64,000 nt of DNA from Glandiceps talaboti (Eukaryota > Hemichordata > Enteropneusta > Spengelidae), in the NCBI RefSeq assembly GCF_964340395.1, contig NC_135566.1, positions 15,359,001-15,423,000 on the forward strand, in the 5' to 3' direction. Positions 43,760 through 55,468 of this stretch are shown piece after piece. Numbering within the stretch: the stretch's first letter is position 1; the number at the start of each line of letters is the position of its first letter. The notes beneath the pieces were generated by a model. The model was not told where the DNA came from and searched no databases. It saw nothing but the letters and a program-made list of their open reading frames with translations. Position numbers and translations under genes: made by a program.

Positions 43760-45682
43760 CTGTAAGAAAAAAAAAGCCAGGTTTATTAAATATAGAAGTT
43801 GTAATAAGTGTTTCCTTTAGGACTTATTTGCATACTAATTGCACATGTACGGTTTCACTGAATTTCATGTAAAAAGATATGTTTTGAGCATGTCTGGAAG
43901 ATATGATATTTTGTGTAAATTCTGAGTAAAATATCCTAAAATCTATACATGTATCTGTGGTATGGCTAGGGCTTCCCTAGTGGTAAGAATATACAATAAA
44001 ACACAAGTACAACAATTGTCAATATTTCCTGTGGGTCAAAATGGTGAAAACTGTTTCCTTTTAGACAGGATATGGGGGAAACCAAAATTTTGATGAGTCA
44101 CAACATAGACCCTCCATCAACAAGATGGTGACAAGAAATTGCTATGTATTACTAGTACATCAAATTGACTTTGAGGGACATGCTGCTCTATAGCCTATCT
44201 GTAGACGTGCGGGACTAATGCTACTACACTATTCTGCTATCGTAACTGAAATTTTGATTTTTTAAATTTCCGCTCCAACTGGTCGAGCAAAAAATTTTTT
44301 AAAATCAAAATGTCAGTTAGGATAGCGTAATAGTGTAGTAGCGATAGTTCAACACACCTACAGATAGGCTAGGTACTCTACAAGTTATGTGTCAAATGAC
44401 AACAAAACAAAGCCATGGCTATTCAAACAGGGATTACTATAGTCTTTATGTTATGTTGTCCACCCTATCAGGCTTATGAGTGATAGTTGATAGCATGGTA
44501 CAATTGTTGTATCTTACAGACGACGATTACCAGGGATTTTTGTCAAGTGTACATGTACTGTGGGATCAAACTAACCTAGTTCTGAAGGCTACACATGTAT
44601 ATATCACGTCTCTTAAAATCATAGACAGTGCCCTCAACCATCTACGCTTAAATCAAAAGCAAAATGACCAGTCTCTATTACCCTATAGACTCTCAAACAT
44701 CTATGATTGATTTCTACTCATAACTATTATAAACTCACATTAGTACCATCATAGGAGACTAACCATACGTTAATCCAAACTTGGGCAAATTCAAACTCAA
44801 AAAAATTGAAAAAATGCTCACTTTGACTTGAAGAATCTACACAAGAACTATATTATTCGAAGTATTAATATTTCACTACACTATCTATGAACAATTTTAC
44901 AATTCAATGTCAACAATTATTTGCAATATTTTAATTGCAATAATTTTGAGACGTGACGCTTTGGTTACTTGGGGAGATCATTTTGAATTTGATTACAGTT
45001 TCCATAATCTTGACTATGGACCTTGGATTGAGTTCTTGAGTCTATGCAGCCTTGACACTACAACTAGTAATCTAATCAGAACCTTGTTACTCACACAGTA
45101 ATTTGATTACTGAAAAAAGGTATAATCCAGAAACCCAGACATAACTATGTTACAACCAGTGGTAACTGAAATATCACAACCGCTCCGTTATTAATTTGTT
45201 TATTTTTATCAGTATATCTGTTTATCTATTCTTATCTGCTAATTTAATTAAGATAGTTAATTACTTGAGCTAATTAGATTACAGGGGTACAGGTGGCCAG
45301 ACACGTGGTCTCTCCCTCGATGATCATTTCATTAATATTACTTCAATGTCTCGGTCAAAACGGCGCTGCGAGACTGTTCACAAAATGAATATTTGCTAAA
45401 TAAATGTAATAGAAATACAAACAGGTTTTCAATTTGGTGAAATCAAACACGCCTTTCTTTTGTTACCGACAGTTTCAGAAATAAATAGTGAACGTGACAA
45501 TTTGAGTTCAATTGCTTTCTGCCAAGCGCCATCGTTACATTTGTAAAACGATCAAAATGTTATTGAAATATTGACCCCCCGGCATAGCATTTTATAATAA
45601 TGCTTGACACAGCTAGCTCACGCCATTCGAAAAATACCCGATTTCCAGTCCCTTACGTAATGATATGTTAGGAAAATCTTAC
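43760..45682 (-). other. MAPK7 5' untranslated intron
   Basis: It is bounded by a GTAAGA donor at 45682 (exon end 45683) and a polypyrimidine-CTTACAG acceptor ending at 43760. It contains the TIR element 44191-44371 and no supported gene. Confidence 0.65.
44191..44371. mobile_element. Short TIR element (TAGCCTATCTGTAG) in MAPK7 intron 1
   Basis: TAGCCTATCTGTAG at the left and CTACAGATAGGCTA at the right are mirror images, and the inversion continues inward (CTACACTATTCTGCTATCGT against ATAGCGTAATAGTGTAG). Nearly the whole 180 bp folds back on itself. TA lies at both ends. Confidence 0.8.
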
Positions 45683-45830
45683 CTGCTTTGTCTTAAATAT
45701 TTCAGGATATGTTTCAAGTACTGTGAAAGATCATAAAAGACAAAGACGCCGACGTTACACCATTGTAGACGAACGGTTGTTAGAAGCGATGACTGGGTAC
45801 GGACGCCATTTATACTACGGGAAACCTGTG
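45683..45830 (-). other. MAPK7: Probable MAPK7 5' untranslated exon
   Basis: On the minus strand this runs into a good donor (AAAGCAG, then GTAAGATT). Reading toward the donor there are short upstream frames (for example ATGATCTTTCAC ending in TGA) but no frame that joins the kinase ORF. The upstream limit is a guess. Confidence 0.45.
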
Positions 45831-46337
45831 GCTAAAAATAGAACGTACCGCATATGTCATCATTCACCAATCAGATTTCAAGATGTTTCATTAGCATAAA
45901 TATGAGCCCCTTTGCCTCGCCATCTTGAAAGTGACAACACAGAACAAAGGCGACGAGTGCATGTCTAATTTCATAATTTGATCATCATATTTTATATCCT
46001 TTCAGGGGCTTTTCTGTACCGTAGTTTCACGCATTACGCTTTTATGGACGAGTTGATCGAGGCTAGCGAAGCGAAGGATGACTATTGTGTAAACGACTGC
46101 TGAGTTTATGTTGTTGTATTATTTTGATTGTTTCGGAGGTACACGAGAGAAGCTTTACGTTCACGGGGGATAAGAAGAAAGACCAACCCTAAAACATGTA
46201 ATCATTCTACGGTTAAATAATCGTACAGCTGTTTTTAGGGTCTGCTGCCTGGTAGTATGTTACTAGAATGCATTTCTATTGGTGATAAATCTAGGTAACT
46301 GAACTGTACAAGCCGGTGAAATCGCAGGAAACGAGTG
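45831..46337. promoter_or_regulatory. Divergent MAPK7 / bHLH promoter region
   Basis: The two genes point away from each other here. A CCAATCA lies near 45868. The sequence is less repetitive and richer in CpG than its surroundings. The promoter role is inferred. Confidence 0.45.
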
Positions 46338-46403
46338 ATGTTTTCTTCAATGGAACTGTCAAATCATGAGCTCGGAGGGAAATTCGGATACGGTGAGCAG
46401 TAG
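46338..46403 (+). promoter_or_regulatory. Overlapping upstream ORF before the bHLH start
   Basis: ATG at 46338 and again at 46350 share a frame that runs over the bHLH start codon (46366) and stops at TAG 46401-46403. If the transcript starts upstream of 46338, this would lower translation from 46366. Confidence 0.4.
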
Positions 46404-48119
46404 TAGCCCAAGTGGTAGTAGTAGTGCGTCGCAGAGCCCACTGCTTGATTCACATAATAATTTTCCTTTTGATAAAGACGGCTCACTTTCAGATGATTTT
46501 GAACTCCGATTAACGAACCAAGTACATGCACAGATACGTAAAGCTACGCACAAACTCTCCGAGAAGAAACGAAGGAAAGCGATCAACAAAAGGTACGAGG
46601 AGCTAAGGAAGTTGTTGCCAGGCCTGAGCGCGAATGGAAAAACCGTCCACAGTAAACAAACAATTTTAAAACACGGTAAGTTTACTTCTGTCAAAAAATT
46701 TATTTCATTAATGTTTACTGGCCTGTAATGACTTTAAACTTCACGTTCGCGTACTTTGTTAGTTCGATCGAAACACATGGCTTCACAACAAAGAAGACAT
46801 GTCAAAAGGCATCGGATCTTTTGTCCGGTTGATGGTCATTGAACAACATCATTGGCTAGAAGTAGAGCAGTTTTATTTGGGGATATAAATCAACTTCACG
46901 TGTATATCTCTGATCAAACCAGCTCACGTGGCTTGTCGCTAATTTAACAGTGATCAATATAGATATGGTTTTATTTAGAAATTGAGAGCAATATAACAGG
47001 AAAACAGAAGTCCAGCTCAACTCTAACAGGTGGTTCATTCCTAGATTATACAAAATTAAGAAGCCCCACCTCGGTGAAAAATTTCAAGGCTCACTTTGTA
47101 AACCAAATCAAAGTATGATTAATGTAAAACGTAAAGGCAAATCACACATAATCTCTGTCTGTGGAACAACATATATATGTATGTCAGGCTAAAAATGTAT
47201 TTATACTAGTATTATAGGCTGCACTTTCTGTGGCCTTGGGAAGGGATTACTGTTAATAGCTAAATAAGAATCCATTTGTTTCCATGGAGTTGACCTCTAG
47301 GAACAGCTGGCATGACCTTTCCACTGATAAATATTTTATAATTTTTAGATTATACTGGTGTTTTCAAGGAGAAACGGATATCCCTTTTCTTATTGAAATA
47401 GACAGTGTAAATACTTGTATATAATACTTGAAGAGTTGTTATACCCTCCATGGAGGATAATAATTTCATTCAGCAAGTATCGACTAAACAAACACTTTTT
47501 TTAAAGAATTAAATAGATTAAATGTTTAAGACATTAAGTAAACTATAAACTGCTTTTTAAATATTTGAATGGCAGATACTAATTGCTGTGATTTTGTGGA
47601 GTAGTGGTAAACATTGCAATCTTCATATTTCCATGTTGAATTGCTTTCATCCCCTTTACACAGCTGCTGTATAGTTATGTCTGAAATTTGCACATAATAC
47701 ATACACCAAATCCCGTTCATTTCATTTACTGTTCATTTCATGTGTATTTTTTGAAAGGTTTATCGTCCGATTTGTCTCCTAATGTATTTACAAGGGTTAT
47801 AAATGTGCCCAGAGCAAAGCTATAGTTGTAATAAATTGTACATGTCTTTGGTAATAAAAGAATGTTGGGTTTCCTGATATGTAAGAGTACAGGAGATATA
47901 GTGTAATGGTATTAATATATTGTTTATTGACAAAGTACAGATTACTGGACAGATGGTAGGTAAGACCAGAAGGGTTTTGTTGAAATGAATTCCATAGAGT
48001 ATGGTAATATGGGGACATATATGATGCATAATTTATTAACAACAGTGCTACAGCTTGTAAGTTGTGAACGGATTACACTGACCGTGAATTACAATTTATG
48101 GCTACTGCTGTGTGTGTGT

Positions 48120-48155
<36 letters not shown>

Positions 48156-48354
48156 TACTGCTGTATGTGTATATAGTATGTATATATGTATGTATGTATT
48201 TACGTATGGTATGTATGTATGTATGTATGTATGTATGTATGTATGTATGTATGTATGTATGGTATCTATGTATCTATGTATCTATGAATGTACTTTAATG
48301 TGTGTGTGTGTATGTGTGTACGTATGTACGTACGTACATACATACATACGCTTA

Positions 48355-48429
<75 letters not shown>

Positions 48430-49669
48430 TATGCAAAATGTTTGTATATGTTTATAGTATTCAGTCATGTATATTTTCTGTACATGTTCGTTGTATATGA
48501 CATGTCAATATATCTGATACTGCACTGATTAATGTCACTTCCAATTAAACCTAAACATTTAACATTTGTAAAACATTGTAGACATACAACAATACATCAG
48601 GTGCAGTCAACCAAGGTGTTCTTATTCAATTTTTAAGTGTGTTGGCATTTTTTTTCAATCAATAGCAGGAGAAGAGCAAACAATGAAGAATTGCAGCAGG
48701 GAAGTCCTGATTTTGATACAGTGGGGGGGGGGGGGGGGGGGAGACATGAAGATGTCTGTAAGGTAACACACATTGTGTATGCTGAAATGAATTGTTGGTA
48801 TAGTGAAAAGCACAAATGTTTTCCGAATGGAGAGTGGGTTAATCATTCTCAATATTAGGTCGTCATTTGACTGGTGGGCAAGTTGAAACCCAGTGGGAGG
48901 GATAGAGGGCAGATACCCTTTACCACCAGTGGGAGGGCATATTAGAATGGCTAAATATGCTCCCCACAATTTCTTCTTCTTTTTTTTTCTTTTCTTTTTT
49001 TTCTTTTTTTTTTTTGGGGGGGGGGCGATCATTTTTGGTCTGAAACAATGTAATTAAAATTAATGAAAACCACAAATCTGCCCATTGGCTGCACCTGATA
49101 CATGATACACCGGCATCCCATCTCACCAGTCTCCAAACACACAGACACTAACACTCTTGTCACTTCTCATTATACTTTTTGCTGCAAGTGATTAACCTTG
49201 ACATAAGCTTGAATGAAAGATTTGAAAATGCTGTGTTTCAACAAAGTAGTTCATCAAAGATGGTGAAGACAGACATTGATGCAATGGTCTTTGACATATG
49301 TACTGTCAACAACAATAGTGTCCGAAAGATTTTGATGATTAATTAAAAGTTATCTTCATATTTGTTGTCATTTCAGCTGTTCAGTTTATTGATAGACTGA
49401 AGTCTGACTGTAGAGTATCTGAGAGACTCCTCAGAGAGATGGTCAAAGAAAAAGAACGCAATCTTGCCTTAGAATCGGAGAAGAACATGTGGAATGAAAA
49501 ACTGCGAAAACTCAGGTACAGTAGTCCTTGAAGTGTATTGAAATCTTGATGACTATAATTCAAAATTTGTTCGATTGCATGTATGTACATATATATGTAT
49601 GTATGTACATATATGTGTATGTATGTATGTATGTATGTATGTATGTATGTATGTATCTATCTATCTATG

Positions 49670-49703
<34 letters not shown>

Positions 49704-51111
49704 TGTATGTGTGTATGTATGTATGTATGTATGTATGTATGTATGTATGTATGTATGTATGTATGTATGTGTGTGTGTGTACACATGCAGTTTGCATCAG
49801 ATATCCTCCATAACTGTGAACCTTTCCTAGGTAAAATAACTAAGCTACAGCCTGCCATTATCTCAAGTCATACGTTATTACCCGTACTACATTTTGTTGA
49901 CATTTCTGAACTTGCTAGTACTAGTAGAATCAAAGCCGTCCTATATTATAGTATAGTCTAGACTCTCTTACAGCCCTCGGAGCTTCGCTTTACTAAAATT
50001 AAAGCTAAACGAATTATTTTGTGTGTACCGATGCCAGCTAATTAACCGTACTCGAATATCCTTGTACTGTGCGCCCTCATCGACCATGATAGAGATAACC
50101 ATTCGTTGACGTGTGACTGCGACGCTCCGTGTTATCGCGAAGCTCGGACTTCGCGATAACACGGAGCGTCGCAGTCACACGTCAACGAACATATATCTCT
50201 ATGTGGTCGATGAGGGCGCACAGTACAAGGTTGTTCGAGTACGATGGAGTACGTTATGTAGATGGTATCGGTACATACAAAATAATTCATTTAGCGTCGA
50301 TTTTAGTAAAGCGAAGTTCCGAGGACTGTGAGAGAGTCTAAGTATAGTCTAATGTATTCTGCCCCATGTATTGTCTGTATATATGTAAAACATACATGTA
50401 CCATATTGCAGTAAACTAACCACCCACGCAATTGAATACACTGGCATGTTTAGACTAAAAACAACATTATTCAGAACTTTTGTGTATATTTCAGATTTTG
50501 TACTAGAATCATAGACAGAGTTCTTATCCGTCATTTTTTCTGATTTTTTTTTTTAATTAAAAAATTATCATCTTAAATTTAATTAAAAAGGTTCTCCATA
50601 AAATTACCTCAAATATTTGTTTGATTCAGGAAGTCGTTGAAAATAACACTTTTTATTTTTTTGAAAAATTGTTATTGTATTTCTTCTATTGTTTATTTTT
50701 TGTCCTCGTGTGTAATTTCAACAATTTCAACCAAAAGCGTGTCCGAATATTTCTGAATGGTGGTAGTTATGAAATTATGTTTTTTTTAGATATTGTGGCT
50801 GAAAAGAATGTTCTTTTTTGAAAAACAGAGTAATCAACATTTGTCAGAAAATGATTTTAAAAACTCCAGTGATGTTTTAGAAAGATGGTGATTTGAATTT
50901 TCTGTCATCTTTGGAAACTTAACTTTGGTTAATTATTCAAAGCTTATGAATGATGCGTGTTATTCACAAAGCCTGTACATAGATGAGAACGGAACTGATT
51001 TATCCATATCTGTCCTGACTGTATAACATGTAAAATCCTCAATAGGAAATGTTGTTCTCATAAAAACACAGAGTTGAATGATTGCTCTTACTTAAATGCG
51101 GCCAGTTTGCA

Positions 51112-51152
<41 letters not shown>

Positions 51153-51292
51153 AGTCTGTCTGCCAGTGTATGTCTGTCTCTGACTGACTGTCTGTCTGTC
51201 TGTCTGCCAGTGTATGTCTGTCTCTGACTGTCTGTCTCTGACTCTGTCTCTGACTGTCTGTCTGCCAGTGTATGTCTGTCTCTGACTCTCTC

Positions 51293-51323
<31 letters not shown>

Positions 51324-54300
51324 GACTGTCTTTTAGCGTAATTCCTGATCTTTAAGTTGATAGATGTGTTCTACCTTGTTGGAATTGCTATTAACTTTTG
51401 AAAACCAAATGTACCGGTACTATCGATTAATGGCAATTACTGGACAGTATCTATGATTATAACTGCTCACTGACTTTTTTGTTACTCTCAAATTATTGTA
51501 CGACAAACAGATTAAGACTGAGATTCTAGTCAGATTCTAGGAAAAATTTCAATTTATTTACAATAAAGATTAAAAAAAATTGAAAAGATAGAAACAGAAC
51601 AAGTGGTTTATACAACAGAAAGCATAGGACATACTCACAGTACTAAATAATGAAATATTTGGCAAATAAAGCAAGTAGCTATATGAGCAAATAAATAGTT
51701 ATATAAACAACAGAGTTGTAAATTCACTACTAGTAAGTCCGTACCATTGCAGCTGTTGTTCGTTTAGGCAGGATTAAGGTTGATCCAGAAATTGCAAGTT
51801 TTACATGCAGATCAGTCACATTAACTTTTATTAGTTGAAGCATAGACTCTAGTGTAGGGTCTATGGTTGAAGACAATGACTGTATAGATAAAACAAACTG
51901 TGTAAAGCACGATTGCACACTGTCACACAAGCTCAATAAATGAACTTCATTAATTTAGGCGGGGGGGGGGGGTCTGGTGTCAATGCAATTGCTGAACTTC
52001 ATTTTCGTACTTCTAACCAATTAATTTCGAAACTTTTCATGCCTTCAATGATAGCAGGATCTGTATTTACTACTGAGATGTTGATAAGTTGATTAAAATC
52101 TACTACTTATGTGATATACAGTGCTGGGTTTCCAGTAGTATTTTACTGTGTTTACAATCATGTTTTTACACTGCATCGATCGTAGGGTTGTGACCACTTC
52201 AATTTTCATCATGGTTTATATCATGTCAATCTGGAACTTGTGAGCTTTTGTGGGCGGAGGGTTTTGTCCTAAATGAACAAACTTGTGCGGCATTGCGCTT
52301 TCGCCCCTAATATTACAACACTGCTGCAAGAAACGAAAGTATTAGTACTAAGCCTAAGTGTGCGATCATTTTCAGTAAAAAATTTCATGAATATTGCCTA
52401 TTTACCTATATACCTATACCTGTAAACCACAGGCCTCTCTACAACACCATACGAAACATACCCGCTAAGACTCAAGGGTACGTCATATTTCGTTGCTTTA
52501 GCAGAAATATGTACTGTGGCTGGTGAGAATGAATCATGACTGTATGATATGTCATGTCTTGATAGCTAATAACTCGGTTGCTTTTATGACTGGTAAACTA
52601 AACAAATAAGGTTGCAGTCTCGCATATATTTTTTAACAGATTTATCTAAAATTCCATCTTAATCTGAAAATGCTTGTATGTAATTTGATATGGTCTAAAA
52701 AAATGGAAGAATTTTAGTTATTAATCACTGTTGCAATTTTATGAAATGTTAGGAACTAGAGTCAAAAGGTCAACTCGGTAGAATCTGAAATATAAGTCCT
52801 ATTTTAAAGTCTTTTAGTGTGTTGTTGTGAAGTAAACCTATTGCCAATTCTAGTTAATTAACTTTAAGTGCAAGCTAGGCAGATACTTGATGTGGTTAGA
52901 GAAAGTAAATATTGGTTGATGTTGAAGACAAGCTTCCACATGGCTGCACTTTGCAAGGACAATAAAATAGTTTTGATTTTGAGGTCTTTGTTTTGACGTG
53001 TTGTCTCTCCTTGTAAATGAAGAGTGATACATGCATTTTATGCTGTGTGTAGTGTCTTTGTTTTCGTAGTCGAGTGTCTGACATTGCGGACAACCACAGT
53101 CCGAGAGAAAACACCTTATATCCTTCTCTCCCATTTTTCACAGGTTTATCGACTAATCGTCTGTCAGGACATGTTCTCTATTAAACTGTATGGTATTGTG
53201 TTGGAGCATTCCTTATTTTCAAAACTCAGCTACAGGAATGTTCTCTTTGTGGATATAAACTGGGTAACAGTTCAACATTGGCCTAAATTTGATGACATGC
53301 CCAATTACCAATGTGTAAATGTTAACAGACACCTTTAAGATAGACCACTTTAATATATTCTTTTATTGTGTCGAATACTGGTTGTATTTTGTTGTAGTTC
53401 ACACATTTTATGTGCTCCATAGATATGTGTTGTTTTGACTATATGTTTGTCAAATATATCCAAAAAAGTGATGGATTCTGGTTACCTTGTCTTGATTTTC
53501 GTGCCAACTTCAATTTTTATGAACATTCTGAGGGCAAAATTTCAAGAGAAGGAACAAGGCAAAATAAAATTTCAATTTTTTTTTTACAAGATTTCAAATT
53601 TTTTTTGCAATGTCATGATAGTTTTCAAGACCAGAAATCAGCAGAATGGATGTAAACATGTACACACTTCACAAGATACTATAAAAAAATCCTCGTTAGT
53701 TTTTAAACTTTTTTCTTTATTTTTCAAACAATTCCACAGTTCAGTACTTTGTATTTACTTAGCTGTTGAAGAAATTGTCACTATCGTAGGGAAAATATGC
53801 ACGGTAGTACTTTCTAGTCAGACTAAAGAATGACGTTTCCAAGACTTGTTTGTCACCGCACATTTCTATGTCCCATGTTTCAGTGTGATGTAAACGTTGT
53901 GTGGTGAGGGAAATGTCGAGTGGTGTTGTTTTCCCAAGTGTTTTGCCCCGAGGCAGAATTGCATTATATGGTGGTCACTCTATTCAAAATCACTAGTCAC
54001 CCATTTCACCTTGGTCACAAGCAAAATATTTAACTGAAATGTACTCTTATGTTTTCCCCCACAACTATTAAATGTGTTTGTTTTTTACAAGTTCAAGTAA
54101 AAATTATTGATAAATTAATGACAGTATATGTCAACTTAGCCTTCACTTTTGTGTCCATTCCACTCTTGCATTGTTTGCTTTTAATTAGAGCAAGTTAGAG
54201 GTGTCAGCTAGAGACTGTTCAATTCTATCAAGTTAGGGGAGTCAGAGATTGTTTAGTTAAAGCAAGTTAGGGGTATCCGATTGATGGTCTAGCTATGTCA

Positions 54301-55468
54301 TTAACTTGGTTGTGATTCATTTAAACACCTATTGTAGGTCGTAGGTCACCAAAACAGACTCAATAAAAGAATTTCAACCAAAAATGAAGAAAGTTTAGTA
54401 GTTATTGTCATATAATATTTCATAAAGCAATGAAGATTTGATATATCTTGTTAAACACAGGCAGAATAAAGGAAATAATTAGTGTGTTACTGTAAACATT
54501 TACACAATATTACATTGATTTAAGTTTATAAATTGTTTATTTATTTCACTCAGTGATACCCCACAAATAGTAGCATGCTAACCGCGGTTGAAAAGCATTC
54601 AACTACTTGGGAGCTCCAACCTTGTACGCAGCCAGGTCTACTTGCTGTGACCAATTATTATCGCTTACATATTGACGTTATAACAAGTTATGTATGGAAA
54701 AGCCCTCTAAGTAACCGATATCGTATATTAAACTCCTTAAGTTACGAATATTTACTCACTCGAGGTTCAAATGCTGCGATGATTTATTTATTTATTGCAT
54801 CCCTTTTGTATCAGGGGCTCACTAAGATTGTTAGGAGCAGCACTAAGAAAAAATTAAAATACATACACCACTAAAAAGTCAAGTAAAAAAAAAAACATGT
54901 ACTGGAACAAACAACAAAATAAACCAAAGTGAGGTAAGAATATTGATAAAATAAAAATAAAAATGTATGCTTCAAATGTTAGTTGTCAGAAAATCTAACG
55001 GCTAAACTATTCTATATTAGTTTTAACAAAATCTTTTCTGTTTTCAATTGCTTCAATAAGGTATTGTTTGACAAGTTTATGCGTGCAAACAATGGCTCTT
55101 TATTTTTGATGTAGCCATACCTCTTTTAGATGAATTTTAGTGTACTGTCATTTCAACATGTAGAAAGTTTTTTGTTTGTAAGATTACCTGAAACATGTGA
55201 TAAATTGTGACTTTTTTCCACAAAATGTATAATTTTTTCCTTATTTGTTTGTGATCGCAGGGAAAGCAGGGGACTTCTTCCAGTGCGACCAGCACCAGCG
55301 GTAACGACTACTGCAACAATAATTCAGACGCAACCTTTAATACATGGTCACATTGCACAACCACAGACAATACAGTTACCCATAGCTCAACTCCAAATTT
55401 TGAATGGACATTTGCCAAATATGGAGTTCCAAAGCACTTTAAATATGCACCAGACCAGTGGAACATAG
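46366..55468 (+). CDS. Class-B-like bHLH transcription factor, 218 residues, family not assigned
   Basis: Exons are 46366-46675, 49377-49515 and 55261-55468, with GT-AG borders and phases that close to 218 residues. A serine-rich N terminus ([17 protein letters not shown]) precedes the basic region [19 protein letters not shown] at about residues 65-83. It carries H5-E9-R13, the pattern of class B proteins that bind CACGTG E-boxes. Helix 1 ends in LRKLLPG, the loop follows, and exon 2 begins helix 2 ([11 protein letters not shown]). A charged helix ([20 protein letters not shown]) extends it, as in a coiled-coil or zipper dimeriser. Exon 3 is rich in Q, T, P and I ([26 protein letters not shown]), resembling an activation region. 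It resembles none of MAX, MLX, USF, MNT or TFAP4 closely enough to name. The start has A at -3, and no later in-frame Met precedes the bHLH domain. The exact family and partner are unknown. Confidence 0.8.
46676..49376 (+). other. bHLH gene intron 1
   Basis: It splits the loop of the bHLH domain. It contains GT, ATGT and AT repeats (48111-48425), a poly-G run near 48722 and a pyrimidine-rich run near 48971-49015. No gene is supported. Confidence 0.8.
48111..48425. repeat. (GT)n, (ATGT)n and (AT)n cluster, bHLH intron 1
   Basis: Three microsatellite types in series. The AT tract (48366-48423) is about 58 bp. Confidence 0.93.
49578..49780. repeat. (ATGT)n microsatellite, bHLH intron 2
   Basis: ATGT units with ATCT and GTGT variants, beginning about 60 bp after exon 2. 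Confidence 0.93.
49961..50338. mobile_element. Long-TIR MITE (GACTCTCTCACAGTCC family), copy c, near-complete palindrome
   Basis: The ends are GACTCTCTTACAG and CTGTGAGAGAGTC, flanked by TA. The centre is a perfect inverted repeat: arms 50102-50142 and 50149-50189 (41 bp each) around a 6-base loop. Outside that the arms continue imperfectly to the ends, so the 378 bp can fold as one hairpin. The outer arms match the copies at 14011 and 23805; the centre does not. Confidence 0.85.
51110..51335. repeat. (TCTG)n repeat, bHLH intron 2
   Basis: TCTG units arranged in blocks. A higher-order segment (TGCCAGTGTATGTCTGTCTC) recurs three times. Confidence 0.92.
51905..52330. repeat. Dispersed repeat, inverted relative at about 4245-4640
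   Basis: Shared strings are GTCACACAAGCTCAATAAA (both, same strand, at one end) and TGCAAAAAATGAAGTTCAGC at 4547, whose counterpart here is inverted, near 51990. Each has a poly-G or poly-C run next to the GTCTGGTGTCAATGC-type segment. The element is probably rearranged. Confidence 0.5.

Larger units (their letters stand above)
49516..55260 (+). other. bHLH gene intron 2
   Basis: It is 5.7 kb long. It contains the ATGT repeat 49578-49780, the foldback element 49961-50338, a TCTG repeat at 51110-51335 and a dispersed repeat at 51905-52330. The remainder is AT-rich without supported coding sequence. Confidence 0.8.

Noticed and set aside
48655-49126. Lys/Pro-rich minus-strand frames
   Set aside because: They come from the pyrimidine tract and G-run in bHLH intron 1.
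54575-54874. 99-codon frame with a tRNA B-box-like GAGGTTCAAATGC near 54761
   Set aside because: No A box at suitable spacing and no cloverleaf. The frame has no protein character. Possibly an old SINE fragment, but I cannot support it.
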